From contig JABAAK010000001.1 in assembly GCA_014238775.1 (NCBI GenBank), positions 1 to 8,865 on the forward strand: a DNA stretch of 8,865 bases, in the 5' to 3' direction. Under the pieces are notes generated by a model. The model did no database searches and had not been told where the DNA came from. It saw only the letters and a list, made by a program, of their open reading frames with translations. Origin of the DNA: Candidatus Paceibacter sp. GTDB taxonomy: Bacteria > Patescibacteriota > Minisyncoccia > Phycocordibacterales > JABAAK01. Position numbers and translations under genes: made by a program. Positions 5,671-8,865 of the stretch are shown one piece after another (within the stretch, counting starts at the first letter, position 1; the number at the start of each line of letters is the position of its first letter).

Positions 5671-7680
5671 TTACTTTTTCTTCTTTGGTTGAAGTCTCTG
5701 AATTTCATCTCTCAATATTGCCGCAGTTTCAAAATCAAGCCTTTCTACCGCCCTCTCCATAGCTTCTTTTTTTTCTTTTACAAAAAGTCTTGGATTTCTG
5801 TTATATTTGTCCATTTCTAATAATAGTATGCTGTCTGTAGTTTTCTTTTGTGTTAAATTCATTTCCTCTCGTATGTCTTTGATAGCTTTTTTGATAGTTT
5901 TTGGTGTTATGTTGTGTTTCTTGTTGTAGTCTTCTTGCAGTTTTCTACGCCTTTTTGTTTCATTAACCGCCTGCCCCAGAGCTTCTCCCATATAATCTGC
6001 ATAAAGTATAACTCTACCCTTTTCATTTCTTGCTGCTCTTCCCATAGTTTGTATTAAAGACGTTTTAGTTCTTAAAAACCCTTCTTTATCTGCATCAAAA
6101 ACAACAACTAAGCTTACTTCAGGTAAATCAAGTCCTTCTCGTAGTAAATTTACTCCGATTAATATATCAAATTTACCTTTTCTAAAATTAGCTAGTATCT
6201 CTGTTCTTTCTATTGTTTTTATTTCACTGTGTAAATATTGAGATTTAAACTTGTGGTCGGTCATAAAACTTGCCAAATCCTCAGAACTTTTTTTGGTTAG
6301 TGTGGTTACTAAAATTTTTCCTTTGTTTTTAATTTCTTTTTTTGCTTCATCTATAAAAGAGGCTACCTGCCCTTTGTTTTTTTTGGTTGCAGTTACCGGC
6401 TTTATTGAGATTTTTGGATCGAGCAGCCCTGTTGGTCTTATAATTTGTTCTACTATACCACCTTGTTTTTTACTGTTTTCTATTTCATACTCTCTCGGTG
6501 TTGCTGATAGATATAAAATTTGTCCAACTTTTTTATTAAATTCGTCAAAAGTTAGTGGTCTATTATCAAACGCAGAAGGTAGTCGGAACCCAAAATTTAT
6601 TAATGTTTCTTTTCTTGCTCTGTCTCCTGCATACATACCTGATATCTGTGGTACGGTTACATGAGACTCATCAATAATTGTTAAAAAATCTTTTGGAAAA
6701 TACGAAATCAGTGTGTGAGGAGGTTCTCCTGGTTTTCTTTTATCAAAAAACCTTGAATAGTTTTCTATTCCATTACAATATCCAACCTCTCGTATTAAAG
6801 CAATATCTTGTAGAGTTCTATGTTTAAGTCTATCAGCCTCAAGAAATTTACCTTGTCTTTTAAACATAGCAAATTGTTTTTTATACTCATCTTTTATTTG
6901 ACTTATAACCACCTCTCTTTTTGATTCTTCTGATATAAAATGTTTTGCTGGAAATAAAAAAAATGCTTCTACATCATCAGACAAAACCTCTCTTGAAAAA
7001 GGATCAATACTGATAATTTTTTCTATTTTTGAAGAATCAAAAAAAATTTGATATATTACTTCTTCATTCACAGGCATTATTTCCACCCTATTTGAAACAG
7101 TTCTTAGTTTTCCAGGTGTTAAATTATTAGGTATCCTTTCAAAAAAAATCTTGACAGCTTTCCTTATAAACTCCTCTCTTTTAATTTTTAAATTCTTTTG
7201 AACTTTCAGGTGTACTTTTTTATACTCTTCTGGGCTACCTAACCCATATATAGCAGACACAGACGCTACAACAATAACATCTTTTCTTAATAAAAGAGAT
7301 TGTGTTGTGTTGTGTCTTAATCTATCTATTTCTGCATTTATTTGTACTTCTTTACTTATATATGTGTCTGAAATAGGAACATAAGCTTCTGGTTGATAAT
7401 AGTCATAATACGATACGAAATAATGTATAGAGTTATTTGGAAAAACTTCTTTGTATTCTTGCACCAGCTGTGCTGCCAAAGTTTTGTTATGGGCTATGAT
7501 AAGTGTGGGTTTATTTATTTTTTCAATTACATTTGCTGTTGTAAACGTTTTTCCGGATCCAGTCACCCCCAAAAGAGTAGTGTGAATATTATCCTTGTTC
7601 ATCAAAGATTTATATATTTTAGCTATTGCTTTTTTTTGATCACCAGCAGGTTTGTTTTTACTTACCAATTTAAAATTCAC
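5671..7680 (-). CDS. uvrB: UvrABC excinuclease subunit B
   Basis: A 669-residue protein, full length for the family. UvrB is the damage-verifying helicase-like subunit of nucleotide excision repair; UvrA loads it and it recruits UvrC. Visible in order: the opening FKLVSKNKPAGDQ (3-15), Walker A GVTGSGKT (38-45), the beta-hairpin YYDYYQPEAYVP (91-102) that probes DNA, Walker B DESH (337-340), YLSATP (390-395), GVNLLREGLDLPEV (509-522), DADKEGFLR (529-537), motif VI QTMGRAAR (544-551) and the C-terminal UVR domain (about 636-665, RLDFETAAILRDEI) that contacts UvrC. The start is GTG: the usual N-terminal residues follow it directly, the next Met is at residue 27, and an in-frame stop lies 24 bases upstream with no ATG between. 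It follows the FKBP gene by 45 bp. No uvrA or uvrC is in the window. Confidence 0.98.
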   Translation of the reverse strand: MNFKLVSKNKPAGDQKKAIAKIYKSLMNKDNIHTTLLGVTGSGKTFTTANVIEKINKPTLIIAHNKTLAAQLVQEYKEVFPNNSIHYFVSYYDYYQPEAYVPISDTYISKEVQINAEIDRLRHNTTQSLLLRKDVIVVASVSAIYGLGSPEEYKKVHLKVQKNLKIKREEFIRKAVKIFFERIPNNLTPGKLRTVSNRVEIMPVNEEVIYQIFFDSSKIEKIISIDPFSREVLSDDVEAFFLFPAKHFISEESKREVVISQIKDEYKKQFAMFKRQGKFLEADRLKHRTLQDIALIREVGYCNGIENYSRFFDKRKPGEPPHTLISYFPKDFLTIIDESHVTVPQISGMYAGDRARKETLINFGFRLPSAFDNRPLTFDEFNKKVGQILYLSATPREYEIENSKKQGGIVEQIIRPTGLLDPKISIKPVTATKKNKGQVASFIDEAKKEIKNKGKILVTTLTKKSSEDLASFMTDHKFKSQYLHSEIKTIERTEILANFRKGKFDILIGVNLLREGLDLPEVSLVVVFDADKEGFLRTKTSLIQTMGRAARNEKGRVILYADYMGEALGQAVNETKRRRKLQEDYNKKHNITPKTIKKAIKDIREEMNLTQKKTTDSILLLEMDKYNRNPRLFVKEKKEAMERAVERLDFETAAILRDEIQRLQPKKKK

Positions 7681-7686
7681 AATAAT

Positions 7687-7692
7687 TTTATA
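7687..7692 (-). promoter_or_regulatory. -10-like TATAAA before uvrB, leaderless GTG start
   Basis: On the minus strand TATAAA (7692 to 7687) ends 6 bases before the GTG at 7680, so the predicted transcript begins at the start codon. There is no Shine-Dalgarno in the 45-bp gap and no recognisable -35. Read-through from the FKBP gene is also possible. Confidence 0.4.
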
Positions 7693-7725
7693 AACAAAAT
7701 ATCGTTACTGTAGTTTTATATTACT

Positions 7726-8268
7726 TTATTTCTTATTAGAAACCTCAAGTATTTCTATTCTAAATAATATAACTGCGTTTGGGGGTATTGATCCAAAACC
7801 GTTCTCACCGTACGCAACACGAGGGTCAAGTCTTATTCCTCTTATACCACCTTCCCTTGCTCCTAAAAGTGCTATCTCTATGCCTGGTATGACTTGTTGT
7901 TTTCCAATAATAAATTCAATGGACTCCCCTGGGTTTGTTCTAGTAAATAATATTTCTTCTTTTTCTAAAAAGCCTTCAAACTTTACTCTTACCAAACTCC
8001 CCTCTTCTATAGTTGCCCCAAACCCTTTTTTAACATCTGCGTATTGAACCAGTCCTCCAAAACGAGATACTGTTTCCTGATTATTACCTTGATTTACAAA
8101 CAATGATTCATCGGTTAATTTTGTAGAAGTGAATCCTTGTATTGGTGATAATTTTTTAAATTGTGTTGTGATCTCTGCTGGAAAAAGTTGTTGTCCAAAA
8201 ATAATTAGAAAAAAAAGAATTGCGGTTGAGACTGCTATTGCTTTTTTAAGTGTTTCGTTATTTTGCAT
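7726..8268 (-). CDS. membrane-anchored FKBP-type peptidyl-prolyl isomerase
   Basis: A 180-residue protein with a hydrophobic N-terminal segment (about 9-25, IAVSTAILFFLIIF) and no lipobox cysteine, so probably a signal anchor with the enzyme domain outside the cytoplasm. A linker (30-75) leads to one FKBP domain (about 75-177): VKFEGFL (95-101), FIIGKQQVIPGI (119-130), AYGENGFGSIPPNAVILFRIEILEV (152-176). FKBPs isomerise prolyl bonds and assist folding, so a role in folding exported proteins is likely. Compared with FKBP12, the active-site positions read F97 for Tyr26, F108 for Phe36, T109 for Asp37, I117 for Phe46, I130 for Trp59, with Val55/Ile56 (V126/I127), Tyr82 (Y153) and Phe99 (F169) kept. 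Activity may be reduced, or it may act as a chaperone. It sits between lysS and uvrB, all on the same strand. Confidence 0.92.
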   Translation of the reverse strand: MQNNETLKKAIAVSTAILFFLIIFGQQLFPAEITTQFKKLSPIQGFTSTKLTDESLFVNQGNNQETVSRFGGLVQYADVKKGFGATIEEGSLVRVKFEGFLEKEEILFTRTNPGESIEFIIGKQQVIPGIEIALLGAREGGIRGIRLDPRVAYGENGFGSIPPNAVILFRIEILEVSNKK

Positions 8269-8278
8269 ATATTTTGTC

Positions 8279-8298
8279 TTTATAATTATAATATAACA
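8279..8298 (-). promoter_or_regulatory. candidate promoter region for the FKBP gene
   Basis: The 50-bp gap after lysS has several overlapping -10-like boxes on the minus strand: extended TGT-TATATT (8298 to 8290), TATAAT (8290 to 8285) and TATAAA (8284 to 8279). Leaders would be about 14, 10 or 3 nt. I cannot choose between them, but all give a very short leader without a Shine-Dalgarno. Confidence 0.4.
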
Positions 8299-8318
8299 TA
8301 ATTTTTTGATTACTTTGT

Positions 8319-8865
8319 TTATCCGAGTGTAGGAAACAAAACCGTATCTTTTAAGTTTTTATTGTCTGTTATTAATGTAACTATCCTATCTATACCCATT
8401 CCAAACCCTATCATAGGTGGAAAACCGTGTTCCATTGCCTCTAAAAACTCATTGTTCGTTGGCATGGCCTCCTTGTCTCCTTCTTCTCTTGCTTTATTCT
8501 GAGAATCAAAAAACATCTTTTGTTTTTGTGGATCAATCAATTCTGAGTACCCTTTTACTATTTCCCATGAGGCGATAACAAGTTGAAAGCTTTCTGCTTT
8601 CTTCGGGTCTTTATCAGAAACTCTTGCTAGTGGAAACAAATCGCTGGGATGATCTGTTACAAAAATTGGTTCTATTAGATTTGGTCTTGCTACCTTTTTA
8701 TATAAATCATCTAGTAAACTTGCTCTTGATTTCTTCTCAATATCATTTTTTTTAATACCTACTTCCTCCGCCTTTTTTTGTAAAGTTTCTTTGTCTGCAT
8801 TTATATCAATATCGTATTTTTTCATCAAGCTATCAAATGTAACTATTGGTATATCTTTTGATAAA
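8319..8865 (-). CDS. lysS: lysyl-tRNA synthetase, class II, C-terminal part
   Basis: The reading frame is open to the window edge (181 residues visible, starting LSKDIPIVTFDS), so the N-terminal anticodon-binding domain and motifs 1 and 2 lie outside. A TTG at 8828 and the ATG after it are internal codons, not starts. Family features seen: PIFVTDHPSDLFPLAR, the EIVKGYSELIDP active-site strand with its conserved Glu and Asp, GDKEAM, EFLEAMEHGFPP, motif 3 GFGMGIDRIVTLITD and the terminal DTVLFPTLG. This distinguishes LysRS from AspRS and AsnRS, which share the fold. It activates lysine and charges tRNA-Lys in the cytoplasm. The end is slightly shorter than in E. coli LysS, where extra residues follow the last FP motif. 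The FKBP gene starts 50 bp downstream. Confidence 0.95.
   Translation of the reverse strand, partial: LSKDIPIVTFDSLMKKYDIDINADKETLQKKAEEVGIKKNDIEKKSRASLLDDLYKKVARPNLIEPIFVTDHPSDLFPLARVSDKDPKKAESFQLVIASWEIVKGYSELIDPQKQKMFFDSQNKAREEGDKEAMPTNNEFLEAMEHGFPPMIGFGMGIDRIVTLITDNKNLKDTVLFPTLG

Noticed and set aside
6251..6664. A 137-residue plus-strand ORF opposite uvrB.
   Set aside because: It is a frame shadow of the conserved uvrB core; hydrophobic content comes from the complement of Lys/Glu-rich codons.
8319..8828. Treating TTG 8828 (or the ATG after it) as the start of a 169-residue gene.
   Set aside because: The frame stays open to the window edge with LysRS-like residues, so these codons are internal to lysS.
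1..8865. CRISPR array, transposon, toxin-antitoxin or defence system.
   Set aside because: No spaced repeats, transposase, terminal inverted repeats or recognisable defence domains are present on either strand.

Overview
The window is AT-rich, gene-dense bacterial DNA using the standard code: TGA is a real stop in hpt, and no gene needs recoding. Compact genes, gaps of 0 to about 120 bp, almost no Shine-Dalgarno sequences, many promoters placed so that transcripts would be leaderless, an archaeal/eukaryotic-style prolyl-tRNA synthetase and several exported single-pass proteins of unknown role all suggest a Candidate Phyla Radiation (Patescibacteria/Parcubacteria-like) genome. This placement is inference from style and content, not from a marker-gene tree.

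Left part (1-2045, all + strand): the 3' half of a tRNA-Ala(UGC); a gap with a perfect 10-bp hairpin; a divergent hypoxanthine phosphoribosyltransferase (hpt) whose stop codon lies in the loop of its own terminator; a membrane-anchored protein with LRV/HEAT-like helical repeats; and a small orphan ORF closed by a second terminator.

Middle part (2044-5670): on the minus strand, a class II DAHP synthase (first step of the shikimate pathway) is followed by prolyl-tRNA synthetase (proS). Divergent from the DAHP synthase, across a 19-bp promoter region, is a membrane-anchored protein with a clear Spondin_N domain. It converges on uvrB with the two stop codons directly abutting.

Right part (5671-8865, all minus strand): lysS (C-terminal part only), then an N-terminally anchored FKBP-type prolyl isomerase, then uvrB with a GTG start. 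Each gap is about 45-50 bp and contains its own -10-like element.

The genes do not form one obvious pathway. They are translation (tRNA-Ala, proS, lysS), DNA repair (uvrB), purine salvage (hpt), aromatic precursor synthesis (DAHP synthase) and an envelope or surface group (Spondin_N protein, FKBP isomerase, LRV-like protein). I see no mobile element, CRISPR array, toxin-antitoxin pair or defence system. The most notable items are the exported Spondin_N protein sharing a palindromic divergent promoter with an isolated DAHP synthase, the recurrent leaderless architecture, the Cys-rich LRV-like anchored protein, an exact 21-bp repeat linking the proS promoter to the small orphan gene, and overlaps of coding sequence with control elements.
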